64,000 nucleotides of DNA from positions 25,377 to 89,376 of the forward strand of contig NZ_MSJQ01000249.1 in the NCBI RefSeq assembly GCF_014596515.1, read 5' to 3'. Position 1 is the stretch's first letter. Each line of letters starts with the position of its first letter. Positions 36,580 to 45,207 of this stretch are shown here, piece after piece. The DNA is from Streptomyces sp. CBMA156 (GTDB lineage Bacteria > Actinomycetota > Actinomycetes > Streptomycetales > Streptomycetaceae). The position numbers were made by a program, and so were the translations under genes. Below the pieces are notes generated by a model. The model saw only the letters and a list, made by a program, of their open reading frames with translations, made no database searches and was not told the DNA's origin.

Positions 36580-37213
36580 GCGAAGTCGAAGTCGTCGGCG
36601 AGGTGGTGTCAGGGACGATGTTCTTGTAACGCAGGGCTTCGTAGTAGGAGATCGGGTACCCCTCGAGCGTGCTCGAGTAGACGCTGCCCTGCTGCTGGTC
36701 GGTGACCCGCCCGGGCTTGTGTTCAGCGTCGTAGTTGAAGGTCCCTGCGGACTTGTTGACCCACGAGTCGAACAGCACGACGTGATCGGCGGTGTAGTCC
36801 AGGGCGTCGCCCGGCTGGAGGCTCGTGTTGCCGCTGATGTTTTCGGCGACGACGGTCGAGAAGTTCGGAAGCATCTGGGTGGTCGGACTGCTCTTCAGAC
36901 CCCAAGCCATGGAGACGAAGCCGGAGCAGTCCTCGCGATAGGGGCCGCCGACAGTGTTGTCCTGCCACGAGGCATATTGGCTGTACGGGACGGCGTTGTC
37001 GATCCAGTCGTGAGCTCGGGCGATCATCTGCTTCTGCGTGATCGCCCCGCCCGGCGCGGCCGGTCCGATGGTGCCGGTCGAAGTGGCGATGCCGGACCCG
37101 ATGGGAACGGTACCGGCGAACGCGTCGCCGGCCGGTATCAGCGCGGCCATCGCACCGAGCATCGAGGCAGCGGCGAGGACGGCGACGCCCTGCTTCTTCT
37201 GTATGGATGACAT
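35927..37213 (-). CDS. Secreted NlpC/P60-like protein with the same five propeller-like repeats
   Basis: 428 aa. Signal peptide MSSIQKKQGVAVLAAASMLG... ending near AGDAFA, then a Cys peptidase-like domain (about 55-190): MIARAHDWIDNAVPYSQY, the nucleophile Cys in REDCSGFVSMAWGL and His in YTADHVVLFDSW. These proteins cut stem peptides of peptidoglycan or related amides. A short Thr/Ser linker joins five repeats almost identical to those of the downstream SpoIID protein. It lies upstream of that gene on the same strand, with a terminator in between, so each is probably a separate unit. It is odd that two different catalytic heads share one nearly invariant binding module. Confidence 0.8.
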   Translation of the reverse strand: MSSIQKKQGVAVLAAASMLGAMAALIPAGDAFAGTVPIGSGIATSTGTIGPAAPGGAITQKQMIARAHDWIDNAVPYSQYASWQDNTVGGPYREDCSGFVSMAWGLKSSPTTQMLPNFSTVVAENISGNTSLQPGDALDYTADHVVLFDSWVNKSAGTFNYDAEHKPGRVTDQQQGSVYSSTLEGYPISYYEALRYKNIVPDTTSPTTSTSPVSMDANAGHVAFVDPSGNVMNDWVSNGAWQGPSGLGGKARSDSPVVLNANADHAFFIDPDGNVMNDWVSNGVWQGPSPIGGKARPGSSLTTNAAGTLVAFVDNNGNLANDWVSNGAWQGPSGLGGQARNDSPLAFNANGDHIFFIDPNGNVANDWVNNGTWQGPAGIGGQARPGSSIATDAAGTHVAFIDTYGSLANDWVNNGTWQGPSGLGGTSR

Positions 37214-37252
37214 CGATGTCCTTCTCTTGGAGGGCGGTTGGTGCTCGGCTGA

Positions 37253-38224
37253 TCAGCGTGCGCCGGCCTGGGTGGCCAGCAGGTTCGTGAGCAGCGACAG
37301 CACGTTCGGGTCCTGGCGCACGTCGTACGGGCCGGAGGCCGGAGAGTCCTTGGCCAGCTCGTCGAAGTGCAGGACCAGTACGGACGTGCCGCGCGTGGCG
37401 AGGAAGAGGTGGTTGGTCTGCGAGCCCGGGGCCGAGATGCCTGCGACCCCGCTCCAGCTGCGTGCGAAGGCAGCGGTGTCTTCGGCACCGGCGGTCTGGT
37501 GTGAGAGTGCGTCAGCCGTGAGGTGATTCGTGGTCTGCAGGGTCCTGGAAGTGGCCTGGCACGCGGACATGCCGGAGTGGATCCCCTGGTACGCGGCCGA
37601 GGCCCCGGCCGCTGTGCCGAATGTGTAGGTCTCCAGCACGGCCGGGTTGCCGCCGCTGCTCAGATACGGCTGCTGCTGCCAGGTGGCGGCGCCGTGCACG
37701 TTCGCGCACTCGTTCAGCGTGATGTCGTGGCCTGTGACCTCGCGTACCGGCCCCGGGGCCTTCGCGGTCCACGACTGGGCCGTGTAGGTGCCCAGGTCGG
37801 AGCCGACCGTCACGGCGGTCGAGGTGTCCAGGGCAGGCTTTGCGGCGTCGCTGCGCGGCGCTTCGGCGGAACTCTCCGCGGCCGGCTTGTCCGGTGCTGT
37901 GTTGGTACCGGATGAGGTGACCCTGGAACTCGCCGACGGGACTGGAGCCGCCGAAGCCGAGGAGGGGGTCGACGGTGCCGCGGCCGGGGAAGCAGCGGCC
38001 GAGTCGGCGGTTGGCGTCGTGCCGACGGGCGGCACGCCGAGGGGCGTCGTGCTGACGGCCGTCGCATCCACCGTGGCCGCGGCCTTGACCTGGTCTGCGG
38101 TCGGCACGTGTCCTCCGCTGCCGCCCGACACCGCCAGACCCAGCGCCCCGATGCCGAGTGCGGCGCCTGCCGTCACGGCTGCCGCCAGGCGGGAACCTCG
38201 GATGGAGAAGCTGAAAGCGGGCAT
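37253..38224 (-). CDS. Secreted or membrane-anchored protein of unknown function
   Basis: 323 aa. ATG 38224 has GAGGAG ten bases upstream. One hydrophobic segment near the N-terminus (LAAAVTAGAALGIGALGLAV), a 100-residue Ala/Ser/Pro/Thr linker (low complexity), then a folded region of about 130 residues with three Cys (LNECANVHGA, MSACQATS) and WSGVAGISAPGSQTNHLFLA. The layout is like extracellular sensor or ligand-binding domains of wall-anchored proteins, but no family is recognised. It lies 40 bp upstream of the NlpC/P60 gene on the same strand, so a surface role is likely. Confidence 0.65.
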   Translation of the reverse strand: MPAFSFSIRGSRLAAAVTAGAALGIGALGLAVSGGSGGHVPTADQVKAAATVDATAVSTTPLGVPPVGTTPTADSAAASPAAAPSTPSSASAAPVPSASSRVTSSGTNTAPDKPAAESSAEAPRSDAAKPALDTSTAVTVGSDLGTYTAQSWTAKAPGPVREVTGHDITLNECANVHGAATWQQQPYLSSGGNPAVLETYTFGTAAGASAAYQGIHSGMSACQATSRTLQTTNHLTADALSHQTAGAEDTAAFARSWSGVAGISAPGSQTNHLFLATRGTSVLVLHFDELAKDSPASGPYDVRQDPNVLSLLTNLLATQAGAR

Positions 38225-38388
38225 GACGAACTGACTCCTCGAAGAGTGATGCGCGGGCGGTGGCTCCGTGGCCGATTCCGGCCGGAAGGCGGGTGTGCGG
38301 GCTCGCCGGTCGGGAGCGCCTGAGGGGTTTCGCAGGGAGCGGTGGCCACGGGGCCGTCCGCAGCGAGGCAGCAGGCCGTGTCGGTCGG

Positions 38389-38721
38389 TCAGGCCTTGGG
38401 GCTCGGCCCTTCGGCCGGTGGATCCGGCATCAGCTGGGGCGGCAGGTAGCACCTGCGTAGCACGGGTGATGCCTCGTGGCTTCGCGTGAGCAGTGCGGTG
38501 GCCCGCTGAAGGGCACCGTGTGTTGTGGTCGCTGCCGGGTCAGATGACAGGAAGTACATCAGGAGGTCGACCCGGCTGCTGTCGTGAGAGCCCGAGATGT
38601 GTTCCAACCCGTCTTCCGGCAGGGCGTGCGCCCACAGGATTCCCAGGACCTCGGCTACCTCGCCTGCCGATTGGGGCGGCGCCGCGGGGCGGCGGAGCAG
38701 GCTCGTGTAGACGAGGTCCAT
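38389..38721 (-). CDS. 110-residue protein of unknown function, partner of the exported peptide
   Basis: Cytoplasmic-looking protein with LVYTSLLRRPAAPPQSAGEV, HISGSHDSSRVDLLMYFLSS and ALLTRSHEASPVLRRCYLPP. It has no signal or membrane segment. Codon bias is normal for the genome, so I regard it as real. ATG 38721 lies 7 bp after the stop of the 51-residue exported peptide and is surely co-transcribed with it. Small proteins of this kind occur next to regulators in streptomycetes, but I know of no function. Possibly acts on the peptide or its gene's regulator. Confidence 0.6.
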   Translation of the reverse strand: MDLVYTSLLRRPAAPPQSAGEVAEVLGILWAHALPEDGLEHISGSHDSSRVDLLMYFLSSDPAATTTHGALQRATALLTRSHEASPVLRRCYLPPQLMPDPPAEGPSPKA

Positions 38722-38728
38722 CTCGTGC

Positions 38729-38884
38729 CTATCCCCACTGCGCGTTGTCGGCGAGGTGGAGGGTGGCGTCGGCCACTGTCGAGGTGGGGCTCTGGCCGCC
38801 GTCGGCCACGGCGGGCAGCAGTACGAGGGTGCTGGCGGCTAGGGCGGCGGCCGCGGTGGCCAAGACGAGGCGAATGTTGAACAT
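38729..38884 (-). CDS. 51-residue exported peptide (candidate signal or surface peptide)
   Basis: Short gene with GGAGGA eight bases before ATG 38884. Residues 1-27 form a clean signal peptide (MFNIRLVLATAAAALAASTL, then VLLPAVA); cleavage after Ala would release about 24 residues starting DGG and ending HLADNAQWG. The mature part is acidic with no Cys. It heads an operon with the 110-aa protein and diverges from a TrmB/LuxR-type regulator, the layout expected for a peptide-signal system, though export for surface display is equally possible. Confidence 0.6.
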   Translation of the reverse strand: MFNIRLVLATAAAALAASTLVLLPAVADGGQSPTSTVADATLHLADNAQWG

Positions 38885-39192
38885 GGTGTTGGTCCTCCAT
38901 CGGAGATGTGACGGGTTCGGTCTGGCGTCCCGCGGTTGACGCTCATGCCGATGTTCCGGCCGCCGGCTTGGTGTTCCCTGCCGGCGATGAACAGCTTCGT
39001 CCCTGGGATGAGGCCGGGGAAGGGCTTGTGGCTGTCGCCAACTCGCCTGGCGTCATCCCGCCTTTGTGTCATGAGCTTGTCAAATGCCTTGGTCAGACAT
39101 TGAGAAGATATTGAAGGGTTGGCACCCGCGGTGCGACGATGCGGTGTGTGCGTACCGCAGTGGGTGCGGGCGCGAATCCGGGGGGAAACGCG
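38885..39192. promoter_or_regulatory. Divergent control region between peptide operon and TrmB/LuxR gene
   Basis: The sequence is relatively AT-rich near 39060-39115. CTTGTCAAATG includes a perfect minus-strand TTGACA (39083-39078), with CGGGAT 17 bp further. An overlapping plus-strand TTGTCA (39077-39082) has TTGAGA at 39100-39105. Overlapping -35 elements would make the two transcripts compete. Related CTTGTCA/CTTGGTCA direct repeats could be regulator sites. No gene is seen here. Confidence 0.35.
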
Positions 39193-40167
39193 ATGCTGGA
39201 AGCGCTGGGTGTCAGTGCGCTCGCAAGTACGGTCTATCAGGCCATGCTCGACCATCCCGAGTACGGCGTCTCTCAGCTGGCCCAGCTGTGCGGCGTCTCC
39301 CCTGTCCAGGCGCACGACTGCCTGGACGAACTAGGGCGTCTGTTGCTGGTGCGAGCCTCGACGGAGCACCCCGGCCGTATGTGCGCCGTCTCGCCCGAAG
39401 TCGGCTTGGCGGACATGATTGCCCGCCAGGAGGCTGATCTGGCGGCCCGCCAGGCCCAGTTCGCGGCTTCCCGGGCGGCTGTCACGCGTCTGGTGGCCGA
39501 ACGTGCCGGCTCCCAAGCCACCCACGGTGAACGCCTCCTGGGCATGGACGCCATCCAGGGGTGCATTGAGCAGCTGGCCCGGAACATGAACCAGGAATGC
39601 CTGGGTGTCCATCCCGGCGCCAGCCACCGCCCGGAGGACCTCGCGGCGGCACGGGGCGCGGACGAGAAGCCGCTGGCCCGCGGGGTCGCCATGAAGACCC
39701 TCTACCAGGACACCACTCGCAACGACCCTCACACCACCGCCCACGCCCACTGGCTCCTCAGCCGAGGCAGCGAGGTGCGCACCGCTCCTGTTCTCCCGCA
39801 GCGACTCGTCATCTTCGATCGGGCCCACGCCTTGGTCCCCATCGACCCCGCAGACACCCGCAAGGGCGCGCTCCACGTCACTGAGCCCGGCATCGTCAAC
39901 GCCCTCCTCGATCTCTTCGACCAGGCCTGGGCCACAGCCGTCCCCCTCGGCGCCATCCGTTCCGAAGACCCCGAAACCGGCTTGACCGGCACCGAACGCG
40001 AACTCCTGCGCCTGCTCGCCGGCGGTCTCACCGACGACGCCGCCGGCCAGCGTCTGGGCATCTCCTCGCGCACCGTGAGCCGCCACATGGCTTCGATCAT
40101 GGAACGTCTCGGCGCTGCCAGCCGCTTCGAGGCAGGCCTCAAGGCGGCTCAGCGGGGCTGGCTGTAG
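39193..40167 (+). CDS. TrmB-like/LuxR-type two-headed transcription regulator
   Basis: 324 aa. N-terminal winged helix like TrmB (VYQAMLDHPEYGVSQLAQLC, then VSPVQAHDCLDELGRL). A helical middle follows with a run from RQEADLAARQAQFAASRAAV, then a region with RGVAMKTLYQDTTRNDPHT, as in sugar- or ligand-sensing TrmB relatives. The C-terminal GerE/LuxR helix-turn-helix reads LTDDAAGQRLGISSRTVSRH (about 265-324). ATG 39193 has GGGGGAAA upstream. It diverges from the exported peptide, so it is a good candidate for its regulator. The ligand is unknown. Confidence 0.8.
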   Translation: MLEALGVSALASTVYQAMLDHPEYGVSQLAQLCGVSPVQAHDCLDELGRLLLVRASTEHPGRMCAVSPEVGLADMIARQEADLAARQAQFAASRAAVTRLVAERAGSQATHGERLLGMDAIQGCIEQLARNMNQECLGVHPGASHRPEDLAAARGADEKPLARGVAMKTLYQDTTRNDPHTTAHAHWLLSRGSEVRTAPVLPQRLVIFDRAHALVPIDPADTRKGALHVTEPGIVNALLDLFDQAWATAVPLGAIRSEDPETGLTGTERELLRLLAGGLTDDAAGQRLGISSRTVSRHMASIMERLGAASRFEAGLKAAQRGWL

Positions 40168-40346
40168 GCCGGACGCCTGCCTCGACAGGACTTCATCGGT
40201 GCCCGTCGGACCCTCCCCTCGTCCCTCCGGACCGAGTACGCACGATCGACTCGTTCGTAGACGACGGGGAGGGCTCCCGATGGGCTGCCCCATCCGGTCT
40301 GTGGTCGTTGTCCGGAGGGCTCGGGCGCATCGGGTACACATGGACG

Positions 40347-41006
40347 GTGACATCCCAGCTCTTCCCGACCGACGTGCAGCAGTCGCTGGACCTCGTCGGC
40401 ATCTTCGTCTTCGCCCTCTCCGGGGGTCTGCTCGCCGTCCGCAAGAACATGGACATCTTCGGGATCTGTGTGCTGGCGGAGGTCACCGCGCTCGGCGGCG
40501 GGGTGATGCGCGACCTGGTGATCGGTGCGACGCCGGTCGCCGCGTTCACCAACCTCGGGTACTTCGTGACGCCGCTGGGTGCCGCGCTGGTGGTGTTCTT
40601 CCTGCATCCGGAGGTCGAGCGGATCAACCGGGCGGTGCAGACCCTGGACGCGCTCGGGCTCGGGCTGTTCTGCGTCACCGGCACCGCCAAGGCGCACGAC
40701 TTCGGGCTCGGCGCGGTCGCGGCGATCGCGCTCGGCATGGTCACCGCGGCCGGCGGCGGTGTGATCCGCGACGTGCTGGCCGGCGAGATCCCCTCGCTGC
40801 TGCGCTGGGACCGGGAGATCTACGCCGTCCCGGCCCTGGTCGGCGCCACCATGGTCGCGCTGCTGATCGCCGTCGACCGGCTCACCGGTGTGACCGGCAC
40901 CGCCGCCGCGCTCACCGCGTTCGTGCTGCGGATGCTCGCGCTGAAGTACGGCTGGCGCGCGCCGCGGGCCTGGCACCGCAACGGTTCTCGCACCAGCGAG
41001 GAGTAG
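40347..41006 (+). CDS. Trimeric intracellular cation (TRIC) channel-like membrane protein
   Basis: 219-aa membrane protein with two repeats of the glycine-rich motif typical of YadS/UPF0126 proteins: LAEVTALGGGVMRDLVIG and GMVTAAGGGVIRDVLAGE, within seven hydrophobic helices. Prokaryotic TRIC proteins form K+-permeable trimers. The GTG at 40347 gives the usual N-terminus (VTSQLFPTDVQQSLDLVG); TTG 40308 is an alternative. The last 95 bp overlap the convergent IclR gene. Confidence 0.85.
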   Translation: MTSQLFPTDVQQSLDLVGIFVFALSGGLLAVRKNMDIFGICVLAEVTALGGGVMRDLVIGATPVAAFTNLGYFVTPLGAALVVFFLHPEVERINRAVQTLDALGLGLFCVTGTAKAHDFGLGAVAAIALGMVTAAGGGVIRDVLAGEIPSLLRWDREIYAVPALVGATMVALLIAVDRLTGVTGTAAALTAFVLRMLALKYGWRAPRAWHRNGSRTSEE

Positions 41007-41712
41007 GCGAGCCGCCGTACGCGAGCGAGATCGCCTCGGCGGTGCAGAGCAGTTCCGGCACCATCCGGGCCAGTTCGGCCGGCGGCACCAGGCCGGCCGG
41101 GGCGCTCAGCGCGCAGGCCGCCACCGCCCGTCCGCCGCTGCCCGCCACCGGCGCGGCCACGCAGGTCACCGGCTCCCGGTGCTCGGCGGACTCCGCGGCC
41201 CAGCCCCGGCGGCGCACCGCCGCCAGCTCGTCCGCGGACTCGTCCGACAGCTGGTCCGACAGCTCCTCGGTGAGGGCGCCGTCCGCGGGCAGTCCGGCGA
41301 GCAGCACCCGGCCGACCGCGGTATCCGTCACCGGGGCCCGGCGGCCGATCCGGGACGGTTCGGCTCCCGCGGGACCGGCCACCTCGTCCAGGTAGAGCAC
41401 CTCGCCGTCGTGCAGCACGGCGAGCCGGACGGTGTAGCCGCAGCGGGCGTTGAGTGCGGCCAGGTACGGCGCGGCGACCTGCCGGACGTCGAAGTCCTCC
41501 AGCGCGCGGTGGGCCAGCGAGAGCACCCGGCCGCCGATCCGGTAGCGCAGGTCGGGCTGGCGGCGGGCGAAGCCGTGCTCCTCCAGGGTGCGCAGCAGCC
41601 GCAGGGCGGTGGACTTGTGCACCCCGAGGCTGCTGGCGGCCTGCTCCAGCGAGAGCGGCGCGTCGCCGAGTGCGTCGAGCAGGGTCAGCGCGCGGTCGAC
41701 CGACTGCGACAT
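40912..41712 (-). CDS. IclR-family transcriptional regulator
   Basis: 266 aa. N-terminal winged helix (SLEQAASSLGVHKSTALRLL), then the IclR effector domain with GYTVRLAVLHDGEVLYLDEV and the PVTCVAAPVAGSGGRAVAAC segment. IclR proteins sense small carboxylates or aromatic compounds and control catabolic genes; no obvious target lies beside it. The last 30 residues are Arg/Ala-rich and overlap the convergent TRIC gene, so the 3' end may be a fortuitous extension. It diverges from the cysteine desulfurase. Confidence 0.85.
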   Translation of the reverse strand: MSQSVDRALTLLDALGDAPLSLEQAASSLGVHKSTALRLLRTLEEHGFARRQPDLRYRIGGRVLSLAHRALEDFDVRQVAAPYLAALNARCGYTVRLAVLHDGEVLYLDEVAGPAGAEPSRIGRRAPVTDTAVGRVLLAGLPADGALTEELSDQLSDESADELAAVRRRGWAAESAEHREPVTCVAAPVAGSGGRAVAACALSAPAGLVPPAELARMVPELLCTAEAISLAYGGSPTPRWCENRCGARPAARASRTSARASAARTR

Positions 41713-41926
41713 GGCGTTTTCCCGTGGATCCGGCTGACTGGTGGCGTCAGGCTAACCGCTGGGTGGCTCAGTGGTACAAACCAGTGCCGGACGCGGCCGT
41801 CCGGCAGCGGTGCACCGGGTGGGCACCGTGACGCGTCGGACGGGCGGCAGCGGTGCGCCGGGCCGGTGCGGGCGGAAGGTGGCCGGATCAGTGCGCAGCC
41901 CTGGAGGAGTGCCCGGCGCCGCGCTC

Positions 41927-41932
41927 TACAAT
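41927..41932 (+). promoter_or_regulatory. -10 element TACAAT, leaderless start of the cysteine desulfurase
   Basis: TACAAT would start RNA near 41939, within three bases of ATG 41942 and after ATG 41936, and there is no ribosome site. This supports a leaderless mRNA beginning at 41942. Confidence 0.5.
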
Positions 41933-41941
41933 CGGATGGTT

Positions 41942-43123
41942 ATGCCATACCTGGACCATGCGGCGACCACGCCGATGCTGCCCGAGGCGATCGCCGCGAT
42001 GACGGCGCACCTGGGGGTGGTCGGCAACGCCTCGGCCCTGCACGCGGCCGGCCGACGGGCCCGCCGGGTGGTCGAGGAGTCCCGGGAGTCGCTCGCCGAT
42101 TCCCTGGGTGCCCGCCCGAGCGAGATCGTGCTCACCGGCGGCGGCACCGAATCCGACAACCTGGCGGTCAAGGGCCTGTACTGGGCCCGCAGGGACGCCG
42201 ACCCGGCCAGGACCAGGGTGCTGTGCAGCCCGGTCGAGCACCACGCGGTGCTGGACGCTGTGCACTGGCTCTCCGAGCACGAGGGCGCCGAGGTCGAGTA
42301 CCTGCCGGTGGACCCGCTGGGCCGGGTGCACCCTGCGGAGCTGCGCGCGGCGATTGAGCGCGATCCGGCGTCGGTCGCGCTGGTCACCGTGATGTGGGCC
42401 AACAACGAGGTCGGCACCGTCCAGCCGGTGCACGAACTGACCGCGGTGGCCGCCGAGTACGGCATCCCCGTGCACGCCGACGCGGTGCAGGCCCTCGGCC
42501 AGGTTCCGGTCTCCTTCGCGGAATCCGGCCTCACCGCGCTCACCGTCACCGGGCACAAGATCGGCGGCCCGTTCGGCATCGGCGCGCTGCTGCTCTCCCG
42601 GGGTGCCGCGCCCGTACCGCTGCTGCACGGCGGCGGGCAGGAGCGCGACGTGCGCTCCGGCACCCTCGACGCCCCCGGTGCGGCCGGCTTCGCGGCCGCC
42701 GCGGCGCTCGCGGTGGAGCGCCGGGCCGAGCACGCCGTCGCGCTGGGCACGCTGCGGGACGAGCTGGTGGCCTCCGTCCTGGCCGCCGTCCCGGACGCGG
42801 TGTACAACGGCGACCCGGCGGCCGGGGGCCGGCTGCCCGCCAACGCGCACTTCTCCTTCCCCGGCTGCGAGGGCGACGCGCTGCTGATGCTGCTGGACGC
42901 CCAGGGCATCGAGTGCTCGACGGGTTCGGCCTGCTCCGCCGGGGTGCCGCAGCCCAGCCACGTGCTGCTCGCGATGGGCGTCGACCCGCTGCTGGCGCGC
43001 GCCTCGCTGCGGTTCTCGCTCGGGCACACCTCGGTGCGGGAGGACGTCACGGAGCTGGCGAAGGCCATCGGGCCGGTCGTCGAGCGGGCCAGGAACGCGG
43101 GGCTGGCCTCCGTGCGCCGGTAG
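41942..43123 (+). CDS. Cysteine desulfurase (NifS/IscS type)
   Basis: 393-aa PLP enzyme (395 aa from ATG 41936) that removes sulfur from cysteine for tRNA thiolation or Fe-S assembly. It opens [20 protein letters not shown] lysine in [19 protein letters not shown]; the persulfide Cys in [11 protein letters not shown]. It sits 56 bp before mnmA, the tRNA 2-thiouridylase, so sulfur donation for s2U34 synthesis is the likely purpose. Start chosen from the leaderless -10 just upstream. Confidence 0.93.
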   Translation: MPYLDHAATTPMLPEAIAAMTAHLGVVGNASALHAAGRRARRVVEESRESLADSLGARPSEIVLTGGGTESDNLAVKGLYWARRDADPARTRVLCSPVEHHAVLDAVHWLSEHEGAEVEYLPVDPLGRVHPAELRAAIERDPASVALVTVMWANNEVGTVQPVHELTAVAAEYGIPVHADAVQALGQVPVSFAESGLTALTVTGHKIGGPFGIGALLLSRGAAPVPLLHGGGQERDVRSGTLDAPGAAGFAAAAALAVERRAEHAVALGTLRDELVASVLAAVPDAVYNGDPAAGGRLPANAHFSFPGCEGDALLMLLDAQGIECSTGSACSAGVPQPSHVLLAMGVDPLLARASLRFSLGHTSVREDVTELAKAIGPVVERARNAGLASVRR

Positions 43124-43163
43124 CACCGGCGGCTTCGACGGCCGGGCATGTCCGGCGGCCCCG

Positions 43164-43169
43164 TAGGCT
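43164..43169 (+). promoter_or_regulatory. -10 element TAGGCT upstream of mnmA
   Basis: TAGGCT is 10 bp before the mnmA ATG (43180). The transcript would have a leader of about four bases, so this too is a near-leaderless start inside the operon. Confidence 0.45.
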
Positions 43170-43179
43170 TGTACCCACC

Positions 43180-44316
43180 ATGACTGACTTCCCGGGTGCC
43201 CCGACCACTCCGTCCACCGGCCGTCTGCGCGTGCTCGCGGCGATGTCCGGCGGAGTCGACTCCGCCGTCGCCGCCGCCCGCGCCGTCGAGGCGGGGCACG
43301 AGGTGACCGGCGTCCACCTGGCACTGTCGGCCAACCCGCAGTCCTTCCGGACCGGTGCGCGCGGCTGCTGCACGATCGAGGACTCCCGGGACGCGTGGCG
43401 CGCGGCCGACGTGATCGGCATCCCCTTCTACGTCTGGGACCTCGCCGAGCGCTTCCGCGAGGACGTGATCGACGACTTCGTCGCCGAGTACGCGGCCGGG
43501 CGCACGCCCAACCCCTGCCTGCGCTGCAACGAGAAGATCAAGTTCGCGGCGCTGCTGGACAAGGCGGTCGCGCTGGGCTTCGACGCCGTCTGCACCGGCC
43601 ACTACGCCCGGATCGTCGACCTGCCGTCCGGGGACCGCCAGTTGCACCGGGCGGTCGACGCGGCGAAGGACCAGTCGTACGTGCTCGGTGTGCTGGACGC
43701 GGACCAGCTCGCCCACTCGCTCTTCCCGCTCGGTGACACCACCAAGGAGGAGATCCGGGCGGAGGCCGAGCGCCGCGGCCTGGCCGTCGCCAAGAAGCCC
43801 GACAGCCACGACATCTGCTTCATCGCCGACGGCGACACCCAGGGCTTCCTGGCCAAGCACCTCGGCACCGCGACCGGCGACATCCTCGACGCCGACGGCA
43901 CCAAGCTCGGCGAGCACGACGGCGCGTACGGCTTCACCATCGGCCAGCGCAAGGGCCTGCGGATCGGCCGCCCGGCGGCCGACGGCAAGCCGCGGTACGT
44001 GCTGGACATCTCCCCGGTGAACAACACCGTGACCGTCGGCCCGGTCGAGGGCCTGGACGTCACCGGGCTGACCGCCATCCGCCCGCGCTGGTGCGGCACC
44101 GAGCCGCTGGCCGACGGCCGCTACACGGCCCAGCTGCGGGCCCACGGCGAGGAGGTGCCGGTGCACGCCTCGGTGGCCGAGGGCGAGCTGCGGGTGCGGC
44201 TCGACACCCCGGTGCGGGGCATCGCCCCCGGCCAGGCCGTGGTGGTGTACGACGGCACCCGCGTCGTCGGCTCGGCGACCATCGCGAGCACCGAGCGCCC
44301 GGCCGTCACCGCCTGA
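43180..44316 (+). CDS. mnmA: tRNA-specific 2-thiouridylase
   Basis: 378-aa enzyme that thiolates U34 of tRNAs for Lys, Glu and Gln. PP-loop [19 protein letters not shown] at the N-terminus; catalytic Cys pair in [12 protein letters not shown] and [11 protein letters not shown]; tRNA-binding [11 protein letters not shown]-terminal domain ending with [18 protein letters not shown]. Full length with a normal order of motifs. It acts with the cysteine desulfurase directly upstream. Confidence 0.95.
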   Translation: MTDFPGAPTTPSTGRLRVLAAMSGGVDSAVAAARAVEAGHEVTGVHLALSANPQSFRTGARGCCTIEDSRDAWRAADVIGIPFYVWDLAERFREDVIDDFVAEYAAGRTPNPCLRCNEKIKFAALLDKAVALGFDAVCTGHYARIVDLPSGDRQLHRAVDAAKDQSYVLGVLDADQLAHSLFPLGDTTKEEIRAEAERRGLAVAKKPDSHDICFIADGDTQGFLAKHLGTATGDILDADGTKLGEHDGAYGFTIGQRKGLRIGRPAADGKPRYVLDISPVNNTVTVGPVEGLDVTGLTAIRPRWCGTEPLADGRYTAQLRAHGEEVPVHASVAEGELRVRLDTPVRGIAPGQAVVVYDGTRVVGSATIASTERPAVTA

Positions 44317-44484
44317 GCGGGGGACGTTCGCGGGCCGGTCCAGCCAGGCCCACCGCGCCTCCTCGGTGACCGTCAGCTTCTGCGTTCCTGTGACGTGCTC
44401 TTCGCCTCGACCAACAGTGACACTGACAAGCGCGTACTCGACCAGCTCTGGATGAGGGCGGTGCTCCTCGTTCGGGTGAAATGA
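44317..44484 (-). pseudogene. Possible decayed gene fragment
   Basis: On the minus strand about 55 codons read like real protein (HPELVEYALVSVTVGRGEEH and LTVTEEARWAWLDRPANVP) with normal codon bias but no start codon or ribosome site. The frame runs on antisense to mnmA. It may be the truncated remnant of an inserted gene. No family is recognised. Confidence 0.3.
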
Positions 44485-44559
44485 CGGCGGGCCTGCCGAC
44501 CGTACGGGACCATGAAGTACGGTCGGTTCCGGGTTCGCGCACGGAGTGGAGGTGGCGCA

Positions 44560-45207
44560 GTGTCCTACGAGCCGAGGCTGGCAGCAGCGCTGTCCGGCGC
44601 CACGATGCGGCAGCTTTCGCACTGGCGGAAGTCCACGGCCGCGCGGGGAGCCGTCTTGGTGCCGGAGCTCTCGGCGGCTCGACCGGTTCTCTACTCGTTC
44701 AGGGATGTCGTCGCCCTGCGCGTCTGCGTTCGCCTGCGCCAGGAGGCGTCGCTCCAGAAGATCCGGCGCGCACTGGACACCCTGCGCGACGGTCTCGACG
44801 AGCGGGAGCACCTCTCCGGATACCGGCTCGTGGCCGGGGACGGCACGATCTACCTCGCCGCGCCCGACCACGCGGTGGACCTGGTGCGCAGGCGCGGCAA
44901 CGTGGTCATCCACGACATGGTTGATGTGCTGCAGCCGTTCTACCGGAACGGCCGCCAGATTCCAGCCCTGCTGCGCCCGAGGAACCACCTGACCGTCGAC
45001 CCGCTGGTGCGTGGCGGCGAGCCGGTGATCGAGGGGACGCGCATTCCCGCTTCCGAGGTCGCGGCGCTTCTGCGGGACGGCGTCCCTCCGGAGTCGATCA
45101 AGGACTTCTACCCCGGTGTCGCCCCGGAGGCGGCACGCGATGCGGCGGATTTCACCGCCTATGTCGACAGCTACTCGGATGAGGGCCCCCGGCAGGCCGC
45201 GTCTTGA
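44560..45207 (+). CDS. DUF433-domain antitoxin (VapB45-like) with N-terminal MerR-like helix-turn-helix
   Basis: 215 aa. N-terminal helix-turn-helix: LSGATMRQLSHWRKS, then a helical segment VCVRLRQEASLQKIRRALDT. The C-terminal DUF433 domain reads PLVRGGEPVIEGTRIPASEV and KDFYPGVAPEAARDAADF. The same layout occurs in M. tuberculosis Rv2018 (VapB45). GTG 44560 follows GGAGGTGG at ideal spacing. It overlaps the next gene by TTGA. Expected job: bind and neutralise the PIN-like toxin and repress the operon. Confidence 0.8.
   Translation: MSYEPRLAAALSGATMRQLSHWRKSTAARGAVLVPELSAARPVLYSFRDVVALRVCVRLRQEASLQKIRRALDTLRDGLDEREHLSGYRLVAGDGTIYLAAPDHAVDLVRRRGNVVIHDMVDVLQPFYRNGRQIPALLRPRNHLTVDPLVRGGEPVIEGTRIPASEVAALLRDGVPPESIKDFYPGVAPEAARDAADFTAYVDSYSDEGPRQAAS

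Noticed and set aside
37138..37488. Short minus-strand frame between the NlpC/P60 and secreted protein genes
   Set aside because: It overlaps both recognised genes in a different frame and is Arg/Pro/Thr-rich shadow sequence.
41926..44988. 1020-residue minus-strand frame across cysteine desulfurase, mnmA and the region after it
   Set aside because: It is the complement frame of two well-supported plus-strand genes. High GC at third positions keeps opposite frames open.
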